DNA from: Hordeum vulgare subsp. vulgare
Lineage: Eukaryota; Streptophyta; Magnoliopsida; Poales; Poaceae
Assembly: GCF_904849725.1 (NCBI RefSeq)
Contig: NC_058522.1
Span: 434,277,529 to 434,341,528, forward strand
Reading direction: 5' to 3'
Length of the DNA stretch: 64,000 bases
The number at the start of each line of letters is the position of its first letter. Position 1 is the first letter of the stretch. Under the pieces are notes generated by a model. That model was not told where the DNA came from and did no database searches. It saw only the letters and a program-made list of their open reading frames with translations. The translations under genes were made by a program, and so were the position numbers. Positions 43,563 to 55,083 of this stretch are shown here, piece by piece.

Positions 43563-44572
43563 AGACGTGTCCATGTCGCCCCACCCCCTTCCCCCCCATG
43601 GTTGATGTTCTGCAAGCTAGGATCCCGTGCAAGCTATGGTTTATCATCTATCTATTTAGTTTTTATTATTAGTAGTAATGAGTTGAGTTGTAAGGGTGTG
43701 GTTTATCTATTAAAGTTGTAAGACTGTGTCCGTTTCCCGTTATCATGAGTTGTAAGGGGGGGGGGTTGTAAGGTGGGGGGGGGGGGGCTTGGGAAGTTCC
43801 AAGTTGTAAGGGTGATGTTATTTTATGTTCCAAGTTGCTACTATATGCATGTTTCGTTTAAGTAATAGTGTGCCTTTTCTTATCTACAAGTACATAATGT
43901 ATTTATGAGTCATGCAAGAAACACCACTTAGCTCTTTGCATGAACAGAAGTAACAAATATTTCCATGAAACATTTCAACACTTAACAGAAGTATAATTTT
44001 TCAAAGTTTAAAAGAAGAAAAGTTTCTGTTTTAGTTAAGACAAGTAAAACATGTGCTCCCTCTTTGCATTGTGCCGCATTTTGATTTACATTATTACTTG
44101 AACACTTTGATTTACATTATTCGCCAAACAAAAAACATTAACAAAAGTCATTTCGGACATGTTAAAAGAAGCCTAAATTTCCTATGAGCTAACACAAGTA
44201 AAACGGGCCTAAGTAAAACATGTGCTAGCTCTTTGCATTTTGCCGCATTTTTATTTACATTGTTTCATGAATTTCGTTGGCCAAAAGTAAAGAAAGGCCG
44301 GTGGGGGGGATGGTTTATCTTTGGGCACAGTATTTATTTGCCCAATTTCTCAAGGCCCAACATCTATTCGACAGCCCACATGTTTTTTTACTAGATATTG
44401 AATTTGGGTGTGCACTCTGCTAAGTGAAGAACAAAAATAGGGGCATGAGCCCTGAATAATTGCCAAATAATTTTCCAAATTGCTGCTTCGTTTCAGATGG
44501 GCGTTTCAGATACATGAACTTAGCATGGCGCACATATTGCGTTCTCTGCCCTGACAGGCCTAAATGGCCATT
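43563..44572. other. MULE spacer with two G runs
   Basis: No gene recognised. G runs of 10 and 13 bases lie near 43757 and 43775. AAGTAAAACATGTGCT occurs twice (about 44044 and 44212) within a larger imperfect duplication of roughly 170-base spacing. Confidence 0.4.
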
Positions 44573-45166
44573 CTAATGACGACTGGACAACAAGTAAAAG
44601 AAAAACAGAGCAATGATACAACAATAGAACCCCCCTGCCATGATATTTGCTTGCTTCTGCAAATCGATCATCTGCACTAGATGTTTCTTTATCTTCTTTA
44701 GTTCCTCGTTCCGATCGGACTCCACGTGTAGTTCAGTATCCCGTGCATACGTAGCAATCGGCAGCACTCCGCCCAAATTGAGCTCCCAGGTTGCGGCCCG
44801 GCTCGAATCAATGTAGACTTCAAACTTAATCCTCTCAATATAATCATCCATCCACTCAAAATGATTACATTTGTGCGGGATCTAAAAACAACAACATGAA
44901 CCCTAAATCCCAAATTCACGAGAAAAATGGAAAAATTAGTGCAAACAATAGCGAAAGACGGGCTAAGAACCGAGATCTAACCTTGACATCCCTTCCTGCG
45001 ATTGTTTTGCTCAAGCATTTCACAAATTTACGCCCAAGATTGCCATTGTCATCAGTCTTACTGACCCAGTGTTTAAGAGGCTCTGGGTTGAGCAAGCAGG
45101 GCACCATGTGCGCAGCACTGGACCATACCGTGGCCACTTTGAGTGCATGGTGGAGGAAGAAGACAT
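44573..45166 (-). pseudogene. GRF-type zinc-finger gene relic, two exons
   Basis: Exon 1 starts near ATG 45166 (MSSSSTMHSKWPRYGPV) and ends at about 44982. Its zinc-finger half (WVSKTDDNGNLGRKFVKC) is in another frame from the N-terminus, so one base has been gained or lost. A donor GTTAGA and an acceptor TTTTTAG bound an intron of about 100 bases (44981-44882). Exon 2 continues IPHKCNHFEWMDDYIERIK, completing the GRF pattern (GR.F..C then C.HFEW). It ends with a helical region and a membrane anchor (GGFYCCIIALFFFYLL). GRF fingers bind nucleic acid in other proteins. Small GRF proteins with a terminal membrane segment are common hypothetical proteins in Triticeae. It lies inside the MULE, opposite to the transposase. 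Confidence 0.65.
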
Positions 45167-45393
45167 TTGCGATAGGTCTCCGGAGAGGAGAAATATTGGG
45201 GAAAGGGTAAGCAATGGGCGGCGGCGGGCGGATGGGTACGGGCCCGTGCGGGCGCTCGTCACTTCTAGCTGCGAAGGTGGGTTCCGCGTGTACGTGGACA
45301 AATGGTGGGTCCCACATTTACGTGGATGAGTGGTGGGTCCAACCCCTAACAGATAACGAGGGCATCAGTTGAGCTTAAGGGCCATGTTGTGCG

Positions 45394-45498
45394 TGGGCTA
45401 TTTTCGGGCTCAAATGTGTCGCAAGACAACCATTTTCTCGAACCACGTCGCATCCCTCCCAATTCCCATGAAATGTGTCGCACAGGAGCTATAAGCCC
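45394..45498 (-). repeat. MULE right terminal inverted repeat
   Basis: Inverted copy of 37840-37944 with about seven visible differences, ending GGAGCTATAAGCCC. Confidence 0.9.
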
Positions 45499-45566
45499 GC
45501 TTTTGGAAGCAAAACTTGTTCTGAACTCGGGTTTTAGCTTTCTTTCAATAAAACGGGAGCTGGGGA

Positions 45567-45763
45567 GCTCCTCCCTTTCATGTAAAATAATATATCAACA
45601 TCTGCAATGCTAAACTTATAGGATACGAAAACTAAACTCATGACACATCTAATGATATTAATTTTACATTGCAAATGTTGGTATTTTTTAATATAGTTGA
45701 TCAAACTTACGAGGTTTGATACCACACAAATCTTACATGCCAACTAAGAAGGATCGAAGGGAG
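45567..45763. mobile_element. Shortened Stowaway element, relative of 23555-23808
   Basis: Text such as ATATCAACATCTGCAATGCT and TTACGAGGTTTGATACCACA parallels the 23.6-kb element. The left quarter is missing and the right end is CGAAGGGAG then TA. Sequence after it (45764-45842) also matches 23809-23867 plus 24050-24075, showing a shared ancestral site without the SINE. Confidence 0.65.
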
Positions 45764-45842
45764 TACAATCAAGTTGAGAAGCCCGTGCACTGCCGCACCA
45801 GACCGCTCCCCTTCTCTCTCCGGCATTATACACGTTCTCAGA

Positions 45843-46271
45843 GCATTTACGGTCGGACCCTTCATACCCGTCTCAAACGCCCGAACAGGCTACCCGATCA
45901 CTGACCGGTCACGGAATTTTGATCGAGTCTGGCGCCTCAAACGGGCCTCAAATGCCCAGGGTGATCGGCACCACTCATATCCAGCCCAAATATGGGGCGG
46001 GTATGGGGCGCCCGAGCACGCCCGCCATGTAGGACTAACGATGGGTCCCACACGGACCCGCCCAAAATCCCGACGGCTCGACGGATGCCACCTCCGTCGC
46101 CATGGTGTGTAAGTCGCGTGGCTCCCCTTATGCTCATCGTCTGAGGCCAAATCCGGTTATTTAAGCCAGCCGATGTTAGCAGCCTTAGCACATCCACCTC
46201 CTCCCTCTCGATGTCGCCACTCGAACCCGTCCGCCTCCTCTACCCGCTCTCCCATACTCTCTGGTATCGCC
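45843..46271. other. Repeat-derived upstream region of the interrupted ORF
   Basis: Begins GAGCATTTACGGTCGGACCC, the style of a DNA-transposon end, and contains GGGCGGGTATGGGGCGCCCG-type GC-rich sequence. No gene or clear partner end was recognised. Confidence 0.35.
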
Positions 46272-46475
46272 ATGGTCCGCCAGAAGATCACCACCTACAG
46301 AATGCTCATGTGGGAGCGATGGATGTAGATCGAGGCAGATATGCAGGCTAGGGGTGTCGCCCGCATCGTTATTGGGCTGCCTCCAAACTCGTAGGGGCCG
46401 AAGGAGGAGGAGGAGGGAGAGAAGCTACTGGAGCTGATGGACGTGGAGGATCCAGAGGATGAGGAGGAAGAGGAG
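46272..46475 (+). pseudogene. Repeat-associated ORF, 5-prime half, split by Gypsy insertion
   Basis: From ATG 46272 (MVRQKITTYRMLMWERWM) the frame has TAG codons after residue 18 and near 46392. It otherwise continues into an acidic stretch (LLELMDVEDPEDEEEEE) that runs to the LTR start. The matching second half is at 56615-56856 in the same frame once the element and one target copy are removed. No known domain; the composition is acidic and helical. Similar ORFs are, to my memory, repetitive in wheat, so this is probably part of an older transposon. Confidence 0.55.
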
Positions 46476-48004
46476 TGATACGTCCATTTTGCATCATGCT
46501 TTCATGTTGATATTTATCTCTTTATGGACTGTTATTATACTTTAAGGTACTATACTTATGCCTTTTCTCTCTTACTTTGCAAGGTTTATTTAAGAGGGAG
46601 AATACCGGCAGCTGGAATTCTGGATTGGAAAAGGAGCAAGGCTGAGTCCTCTATTCTGTGCAACTCCAAATGCCCAGAAAATCAACGTGGAATTTTTTGG
46701 GAATATATAAAAAATACTGGGCGAAAAAAGTGCCACAGGGGAGCTGCCAGGGGCCCAAAAGCCTGGTGGCCGCGACCTGCCCCCCTGGCCGCGGCAACAG
46801 GGCTTGTGGGCACCCTGGTGGCCCACCGGCCCCCTCTTCTACTATATGAAGGGCTTTGTCCGGAAAAAAATAAGGGCGGAGCTTTTTCGTGGATTCTCCG
46901 CCGTCACGAGGCGGAACTTGAGCAGAACCAATCTAGAGCTCCGGCAGGACGATCCTACCGGGGAAACTTCCCTCTTGGAGGGGGAAATCGTCGCCATCGT
47001 CATCACCAACACTCCTCTCATCGAAGGGGACTCGTCTCCATCAACATCTTCATCAGCACCATCTCATCTCCAAACCCTAGTTCATCTCTTGTAACCAATC
47101 TCCGTCTCGCGACTCCGATTGGTACTTGTAAGGTTGCTAGTAGTGTTGATTACTCTTTGTAGTTGATGCTAGTTGGATTACTTGGTGGAAGAGTTTATGT
47201 TCAGATCCTTGATGCTACTCATTACACCTTTGATCATGATTATGATTATGCTTTGTGAGTAGTTACTTTTGTTCCTGAGGACATGGGATAATTCATGCTA
47301 ATAATAGTCATGTGAATTTGGTATTCGTTCGGTATTTTGATATGTTGTATGTTGTTTTTCCTCTAGTGGTGTTATGTGAACGTCGACTACATAACACTTC
47401 ACCATTATTTGGGCCTAGAGGAAGGCATTGGGGAGTAGTAAGTAGATGATGGGTTGCTGGAGTGAGACAAGCTTAAACCCAGTCTATGCGTTGCTTCGTA
47501 AGGGGCTGATTTATATCCACTAGTTTAATGCTATGGTTAGACGTTGTCTTAATTCTTCTTTCGTAGTTGCGGATGCTTGCGAGAGGGGTTAATCATAAGT
47601 GGAATGCTTGTCCAAATAAGGGCAGTACCCAAGCACCGGTCCACCCACATGTCAAACTATCAAAGTAACGAACGCGAATCATATGAACATGATGAAACTA
47701 GCATGATAGAAATTCCCGTGTGTCCTCGGGAGCGTTTTTCCTCCTATAAAACTTTGCTCAGGCTTGTCCCTTGCTACAAAAGGGATTGGGCCACTTTGCT
47801 GCACCGTTGCTACTACTTGTTACTTGTTACTTTTCACCTGCTACGTTTCACCTCACTACACCATCACTTGTTACCACTACTTTCAGTGTTTGCAGTTATT
47901 ACCTTGCTGAAAACCGTTTATCAGAGCCTTCTGCTCCTCGTCGGGTTCAACACTCTTACTTATCGAAAGGACTACGATAGACCCCCTATACTTGTAGGTC
48001 ATCA
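46476..48004 (+). repeat. 5-prime LTR of the 46-kb Gypsy element, 1529 bp
   Basis: Starts TGATACGTCCATTTTGCATC and ends CTTGTAGGTCATCA. A TATA-like CTACTATATGAAGG is at about 46838-46851. Partner LTR: 55084-56614. Confidence 0.9.
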
Positions 48005-48015
48005 AGACTCTTTTC

Positions 48016-48033
48016 TGGCACCGTTGCCGGGGA
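48016..48033 (+). other. Primer-binding site, tRNA-Asp type, one mismatch
   Basis: TGGCACCGTTGCCGGGGA differs at one base from the complement of the plant tRNA-Asp 3-prime end. It lies 11 bases after the 5-prime LTR. Confidence 0.85.
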
Positions 48034-48110
48034 GCGAAGCGCCTTTGGTAAGTGGAATTTGGTATGGAAACATGTATACATTGTGCTGAAATTTATTGTC
48101 ACTTGTCACT

Positions 48111-51100
48111 ATGGAAACTGTTCCTTTGAGGGATTTGTTTGGGGTATCTTCACCACGAACGGAAGCACGAGGGGTTGCTCCTCAACCTGAGGTACCTACT
48201 GAAAATATCTTTTATGAAATTCCTTCGGGTATGCTTGAGAAACTGCTGGCGAATCCTTTTACAGGAGATGGAACATCACATCCAAACTTGCATATGATCT
48301 ATGTAGATGAAGTTTGTGGTTTATTTAAGCTTGCAGGTTTTCCCGAGGATGAGGTAAAGAAGAAAGTCTTTCCTTTATATTTGAAGGATAAGGCGTTGAC
48401 ATGGTATAGGCTATGTGATGATACTGGATCATGGGACTACAATCGGTTGAAATTGGAATTTCATCAAAAGTTTTATCCTATGCATTTAGTACATCGTGAT
48501 CAGAATTATATTTATAACTTTTGGCCTCGTGACAGGGAAAGCATAGCTCAAGCTTGGGGGAGGCTTAAATCAATGCTATATTCATGCCCCAATCATGAGC
48601 TCTCGAGAGAAATTATCACTCAAAACTTTTATGCTCGGCTTTCTCATGAAGATCGTACCATGCTTGACACTTCTTGTACCGGTTCTTTTATGAAGAAGGA
48701 TATTGACCAGAAGTGGAATTTATTGGAAAGAATCAAACTTAACTCTGCATATTGGGAGCTTGAAGAAGGTAAGGAGTCAGGTATGAATTTCCAGTTTGAT
48801 TGCGTTAAATCTTTTGTTGAAACAAACACTTCTAGAGATTTTAGCGCTAAGTATGGACTTGACTGTGAGATAGTAGCTTCTCTATGTGAATCTTTTGCTG
48901 CTCATATTGATCTTCCCAAAGAGAAGTGGTTTAAGTATCATCCTCCTCTATAAGTCAACATAGTTAAACCCAATCTAGTTGAAGAGAAAGTCATTGCCTA
49001 TAATGATCCTATTGTTCCTTGTGCCTACACTAAGAAACCACCTTACCCTGCTAGGAAAAAGGATTATTCTAAAGCTCCAACTGTGATACGTAGGGGTTAC
49101 ATTAGACCACTTGCACCCTCTGAGGAAATTAGGGTTGAACCTAGTGTTGCTATTATCAAAGATGTCTTAGCTGAAGACATAGACGGGCATGTTATCAAAT
49201 TCTGTGAGAACTCCGCTAGAATTGCTAAACCTCACGCGAAAGACAAATACGGACCTGTAGTTGGCTTGCCCATTGTTTCTGTCAAGATAGGAGATCACTG
49301 TTATCAGTGTTAGTGCAATACCCCGGTCCCTTTATGATGAAATCAAACATGAGATTGCACCTACTGAGTTAGAACCCACTGATGTCACTATTACGCTAGC
49401 TAATAGAGACACTATTTGCCGTGTTGGAATTGTGAGAGACGTAGAAGTCCTGTGTGGTAAGACGAAGTATCCTACTGATTTTCTCATCCTTGCTACTGCA
49501 CAAGATAGCTTTTGTCCCATCATATTTGGTAGACCCTTTCTCAACACTGTCAATGCTCACATTGATTGCGTTAAACAGACTATCACTGTTAGTTTTGAGG
49601 GTGTGTGTCATGAATTTAACTTCTCCAAGTTTGGAAGACAACCCCATGAAAAAGAGTCGTCTGGTAGGGATGAAATCATTGCTCTTGCCTACAGATCCTT
49701 TAGAGAAATATCTGCTTGAGCATGAAAATGATATGCATATGGATGAAAGAGATGAGATAGATAAAATTGTTTACAACAATATCCTATTCTTAAGAATAAT
49801 CTGCCTGTTGAACTGCTTGGGGATCCTCCCCCACCAAAGGGTGATCCCGTGTTGGAGCTAAAACAGTTACCAGATACACTTAAGTAAGCCTATCTTGATG
49901 AGAAGGAGATTTATCCTGTTATAATTAGTGCTCACCTCTCGAATCACGAAGAGAAGAAGTTATTAAAAACTTTGAGGAAGCACCGTGCTGCTATTGGATA
50001 TACTCTTGATGATCTTAAGGGTATTAGTCCCACTCTATGTCAACACAAGATTAAAACCGATCCTGATTCTAAGCCAGTCGCTGATCATCAACGGAGGTTA
50101 AATCCTAGGATGAAAGAGGTCGTGAGAAAAGAAATATTAAAGCTTCTGGAAGCAGGAATCATTTATCCTGTTGCTCATAGTGATTGGGTAAGTCCAGTAC
50201 ATTGCGTACCTAAGAAGGGAGGTATCACCGTCGTTCCTAACGATAAGAATGAACTGATCCCACAGAGGATTATTACTAGCTATAGGATGGTGATAGACTT
50301 CCGAAAACTGAACAAGGCAACCAGGAAAGACCATTATCCTTTGCCGTTTATCGACCAAATGCTAGAAAGGCTATCTAAACACACACACTTTTGCTTTAGA
50401 GACGGTTATTCACGTTTCCCGCAAATAGCTGTTGCACAATCTGATCAGGAGAAAACCACTTTCACCCGCCCCTTCGGTACCTTTGCTTATAGACGTATGC
50501 CTTTTGGTTTATGCAATGCACCTGCCACCTTTCAAAGATGTATGATGGCTATATTCTCTGACTTTTGTGAAAAGATTGTTGAGGTTTTCATGGATGATTT
50601 CTTCGTTTACGGTTCTTCCTTTGACGATTGCCTCAGCAACCTTGATCGAGTCTTACAGAGATGCAAAGATACCAACCTCGTCTTGAACTGGGAGAAGTGC
50701 CACTTCATGGTTAATGAAGGCATTGTCTTAGGACACAAAATCTCTGATAAAGGCATTGAAGTTGATAAGGCTAAGGTTGATGCAATTGAGAAAATGCCTT
50801 GCCCCACAGATATCAGAGGTATACGAAGTTTCCTAGGTCATGCTAGTTTCTATAGAAGGTTCATTAAAGGCTTCTCTAATATTTCTAGGCCTCTTACCAA
50901 CCTCTTGCAGAAGGATGTTCCTTTTGTTTTTGATGAGGATTGTGAGGGAGCTTTCGAAATACTTAAGAAGGCCTTGATAACCGCACCTATTGTTCAACCA
51001 CCTGATTGGAACTTGCCCTTTGAAATCATGTGCGATGCTAGTGATTATGCTGTTGGTGCTGTTCTAGGATAAAGAGTTGGCAAGAAGTTGAATGTCATTC

Positions 51101-52802
51101 ACTACGCTAGTAAAACTCTAGACAGTGCCCAAAGAAACTTTGCTACAATGGAGAAGGAATTTTTAGCAGTCATGTTTGCATGTGAAAAGATCAGATCTTA
51201 TATAGTTGACTCCAAAGTCATTATTGTCTCTGATCATGCAGCTATTAAGTACCTTATGGAGAAGAAGGACGCTAAGCCTATGCTAATCAGATGGGTTCTC
51301 CGGCTACAAGAATTTGATTTGCATGTTGTTGACCGAAAGGGTGCTGATAACCCAGTAGCAGATAACTTGTCCAGGCTAGAGAATGTCCTTGATGACCCAC
51401 GACCTATTGATGACAGCTTTCTTGATGAGCAATTGAATGTCATCCGCACTTCACATAGTGCACCGTGGTATGCTGATTACGCAAACTATATCGTAGCGAA
51501 ATACATACCACCCAGTTTCACTTACCAGCAAAAGAAGAAATTCTTCTTTGATTTGAGACACTACTTTTGGGATGATCCTCAGCTTTATAAGGAAGGAGTA
51601 GATTGTGTTATTAAACGTTGTGTGCCTAAACATGAAGAGGGACAGATCCTGCAGAAGTGTCATTCTAAAGGCTACGGAGGACACCATCCCGGAGATAGAA
51701 CTGCTCATAAGGTATTGCAATCAGGTTTCTATTGGCCCACTCTCTTTAAGGATGCCCGTAAGTTTGTCTTGTCTTGTGACGAATGCCAAAGAATAGGGAA
51801 CATCAGTAAACGTCAGGAAATGCCTATGAACTATTCACTTGTCATTGAACCATTTGATGTGTGGGGCTTTGATTATATGGGACCCTTCCCGAGTTCCAAT
51901 GGGTATACTCACATCTTAGTTGCTGTTGATTACGTCACTAAGTGGGAGAAGCTATCCCCACTAGAAATGCTGATCACCACACCTCTATTAAGATGCTTAA
52001 AGAAGTCATTTTCCCAAGATTTGGAGTCCCTAGATATCTGATGACTGATGGCGGTTCACACTTCATTCATGGTGTTTTCTGCAAGATGCTCGCTAAGTAT
52101 GATGTCAACCATAGAGTTTCCTCTCCTTATCATCCTCAGTCTAGTGGTCAAGTGGAGTTGAGTAATAGGGAGATCAAATTGATCTTACAAAAGACTGTCA
52201 ATAGATCTCGAGAGAATTGGTCTAGCAAACTTGACGATGCACTATGGGCTTATAGGACTGCTTATAAGAATCCCATGGGCATGTGGCCATTTAAAATGGT
52301 TTACGGTAAGGCCTGTCATTTACCTCTTGAGCTAGAACAAAAAGGTTATTGGGCAATCAAAAAGCTCAACTTCGATTTCAAACTTGCCCGTGAGAAGCGG
52401 TTGTTTGATATCAGCTCATTAGATGAATGGAGGGCCCAGGCATATGAGAATGCCAAGTTATTCAAGGAAAAGGTTAAGAGATGGCACGATAAAAGAATAC
52501 AAAAACGTGAGTTCAATGTAGGTGATTATGTCCTGCTATACAATTCTCGCTTAAGATTCTTCGCAGGCAAGCTTCTCTCTAAATGGGAAGGTCCCTATGT
52601 TGTCGAGGAAGTATATTGTTCCGGTGCCATCAAAATCAATAACACGGAAGGTAATTTTCGGAGAGTGGTAAATGGGCAAAGAATCAAGCATTATATCTCT
52701 GGTACTCCCATAAATGTTGAGACCAATATCATCAATATCACAAGTCCAGAGGAGTACATAAGGGATGTTTATCAGCCTGTTTCAGACTCTGAAAACGAAT
52801 AG
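48111..52802 (+). pseudogene. Gag-pol of the Athila-like element, multiply broken
   Basis: Gag begins METVPLRDLFG (48111) with the Retrotrans_gag core (LKDKALTWYRLCDD, NFWPRDRESIAQAWGRLKS). TAA at 48951 and TAG at 49311 interrupt it. At 49300-49320 the protease active-site stretch (DLGA in relatives) is missing and the frame shifts. The rest of the protease (IIFGRPFLNTVNAHID) follows to 49719. RT (about 50120-50640) has FMDDFFVYG. RNase H (about 51028-51385) has CDAS, MEKEF and SDH, but TAA at 51070 splits it. Integrase has an HHCC finger ([24 protein letters not shown]) and Asp/Asp/Glu at FDYMGPF, MTDGGSHF and SGQVELSNREIK. A frame change lies near 51940. Loss of the protease site alone would stop particle maturation. 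Confidence 0.9.
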
Positions 52803-53132
52803 GTATGTGTTTCGGTAAGTAATTGGACTCCAAAACTTTTCCAGTAGGAATTTTTCTCCATTTTGGAAATTTTGGAAAAATAGAAAAATAAAAAGCAGTC
52901 CGGAGAGGGCACGAGGCGGCCACAAGCTTGGTCGCCGTGGCTTGCCCCCTTCGCCGCGGCGACAGGGCTTGTGGACACCTCGTGTGCCTCCGAGACCCTT
53001 TTTTCTTGCGGAGCACTCCTTCTGGTCCAGAAAAAATCATTATATATACGCCTGAGGGTTTTGATATCCGTATCGCGCAGTTTTCCTCTGTTTTCGTTTC
53101 GAGCCTGTTTTCTGCCGCAAATCTAGGTCAAG

Positions 53133-53546
53133 ATGTCTTCTCAGGATTCTGAGGGGGAGAGCTATGTGGCTGATTACCTTGCTAACCCCAAGGTCTATGG
53201 GGACTTGGAACCATATGGCTGGACCAATGACGAGGAAGAGGACTATGATCCCAAGGGGAAGGAACAAACGAGTTCCGATGAAGAGGAGGCTCCTCTACCT
53301 CAACCTGGACACACTCATGTGGAGTTCAAGAATTCGAGCCTCCCTAACTCAAGGAAGAAGCCTAAGAACTTGTTTATCTCTTCTCGTTTCTTGCAGGAGA
53401 GTAAGAAGGAACTTTGTCAAAGGGTGTTGAAGCTTGAGGAGGAAAATGATGATCTGAGAGAGCAGAATTTTATGCTCAAGTGGAAATTAGACAAGCTCAA
53501 GACCTCTGCAACAACTGCTCCACCACCACCAAAGGAAGACAACTGA
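53133..53546 (+). CDS. Extra ORF of the Gypsy element, 137 codons, coiled coil
   Basis: Intact frame starting MSSQDSEGESYVADYLANP, between pol and the 3-prime LTR on the sense strand. The N-terminal half is acidic (NDEEEDYDPKG, SSDEEEAPLP). The C-terminal half has a heptad-rich helix (LCQRVLKLEEENDDLREQN, about residues 94-112) and a Pro-rich end. A TATA-like TTATATATACGCC about 95 bases upstream (53040) could give it its own promoter. Extra ORFs at this place are known in Athila-type elements, often called env-like. This one has no membrane segment or signal peptide, so that label is not supported. Function unknown. Confidence 0.6.
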   Translation: MSSQDSEGESYVADYLANPKVYGDLEPYGWTNDEEEDYDPKGKEQTSSDEEEAPLPQPGHTHVEFKNSSLPNSRKKPKNLFISSRFLQESKKELCQRVLKLEEENDDLREQNFMLKWKLDKLKTSATTAPPPPKEDN

Positions 53547-55069
53547 ACATTGGTATGGGCAATCCCCTTGGCTTTTACCAAGCTTGGGGGAGTTGCCTTG
53601 GTATCGTATCACTTTTATATCTTTTGCTTTTACCTTTGTTATAGTTCTTTCCTTTTCAGTTTTTACTTTCTTCTCTTAGTGGAATAAGTCTTTAGTGTTT
53701 AGTTTGAGTCTTTTCCTTTGTGTCTCCCTCGATGTATTCGAGCTTGCGAGCTATATAATAAAGAATATCTTAGTCAAGGGATTTGTTTTGTGCCGTGATC
53801 AAAAGTATGAAAAGAACAATAGCATGAAAGATCATGAGATGATCTTATGGAAAGTTATAGCTTCACATATAACAAGTATGATGATTGAAACTTGTTGAGA
53901 ATAGACCAACATAGACCCCAGTCATTGTTGCAATTAATAAGAAGTAATAATGAAAGAGAGGTTCACATATAAATATATCATCTTAGACACTTTCTATAAT
54001 TGTGAGCACTCACCAAACTATTACATGCTTAGAAGTAGATGTTGTACAAGGAAGACAACATAATGAATTGTGTTTGCTTGATTCCAAACAATGTTATATG
54101 ATTAGAGATCCCTTAGCATGTGACGATTGCTTCCACCTCATATTAGCCAAAACGCCCGCACCAAGTAGAGATACTACTTGTGCATCCATAAACCTTCAAC
54201 CTAGTTTTGCCATGAGTGTCCACCATACCTACCTATGGATTGAATAAGATCCCTCAAGTAAGTTGTCATCGGTGCAAGCAATAAAAATTGCTCTCTAATA
54301 TGTATGATCTATTAGTGTGTGGAAAATAAGCTTTTATACGAACCTGTGATGAGGAAGACATAAAAGCGACAGACTGTATAATAAAGTTCTTTATCACAGG
54401 AGGCAATATAAAGTGACGTTCCTCCGCACTAAGAGGACACGCATCCAAACCTCAAAAACGCATGACAACCTCTGCTTCCCTCTGCGAAGGGCCTATCTTT
54501 TACCTTTACTTTTGTCCCTGTGAAAGTCATGGTGATCAACACCAATTACCTATTCCGTCTTCGTCTTTGTGAACTTCATATGCTAGGGAAAGATCTATAT
54601 TCATATATCAACTTGGAGATGAGTACTTATGCTTTATTATTGTTGACTTTACCCTTGAGGTAAATGGTTGGGAGGCAAAATTATAAGCCCCTATCTTTCT
54701 CCGTGTCCAACTGAAACTTTGATACCATGAGTACCACGTGAGTTGTAACAATTGTGGAAATCAAAAGAGATGGTTGAGTATGTGGATTTGCTTTACAAGC
54801 TCTTATTTGACTCTTTCTGATGTTATGATAAATTGCAATTGCTTCAATGACTATGGACTGTTGTCGGTTATTTCTCGGTAAGGTTTTTGTTTCATACTTT
54901 GCTTTGTGAAGGAATTGTTACTTTCCCATAAGAATCTTTATGATGTATTGATGTTCTATGAGTGGTCATGATGCCCTCATGTCCGTATTATGTTTTATCG
55001 ACACCTTCGTCCCTAAACTTGTGGACATGTTTATGGATTTTGGTTTTCGCTTGAGGACAAGCGAGGTCT
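53547..55069. other. Non-coding 3-prime internal region of the Gypsy element
   Basis: About 1.5 kb with no usable frame between the extra ORF and the polypurine tract. AAGCTTGGGGGAGTTG occurs at 53580 and again as the true tract at 55070. Confidence 0.6.
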
Positions 55070-55083
55070 AAGCTTGGGGGAGT
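55070..55083 (+). other. Polypurine tract of the Gypsy element
   Basis: AAGCTTGGGGGAGT directly before the 3-prime LTR. Confidence 0.85.

Larger units (their letters stand above)
37840..45498 (+). mobile_element. Mutator-like element (MULE), 7.66 kb, with extra genes
   Basis: Terminal inverted repeats of about 105 bases (37840-37944 and 45394-45498) begin GGGCTTATAGCTCCTGTG and match with few differences. Flanking nonamers CTTTTTTGA and GCTTTTGGA agree at six of nine positions, consistent with an eroded 9-bp duplication. Inside are a decayed MuDR-type transposase (plus), a 135-codon intact ORF (plus) and a GRF zinc-finger relic (minus). Long inverted repeats plus MuDR domains make the class assignment secure. 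Confidence 0.9.

Noticed and set aside
37831..45507. Perfect 9-bp TSD for the MULE
   Set aside because: CTTTTTTGA and GCTTTTGGA agree at only six of nine positions, so it is recorded as eroded.
46524..47162. 212-codon ORF in the 46-kb LTR (similar one at 55137-55772)
   Set aside because: The frame is present in both LTRs but covers the promoter and leader, contains no domain, and is most simply a chance frame kept by LTR identity.
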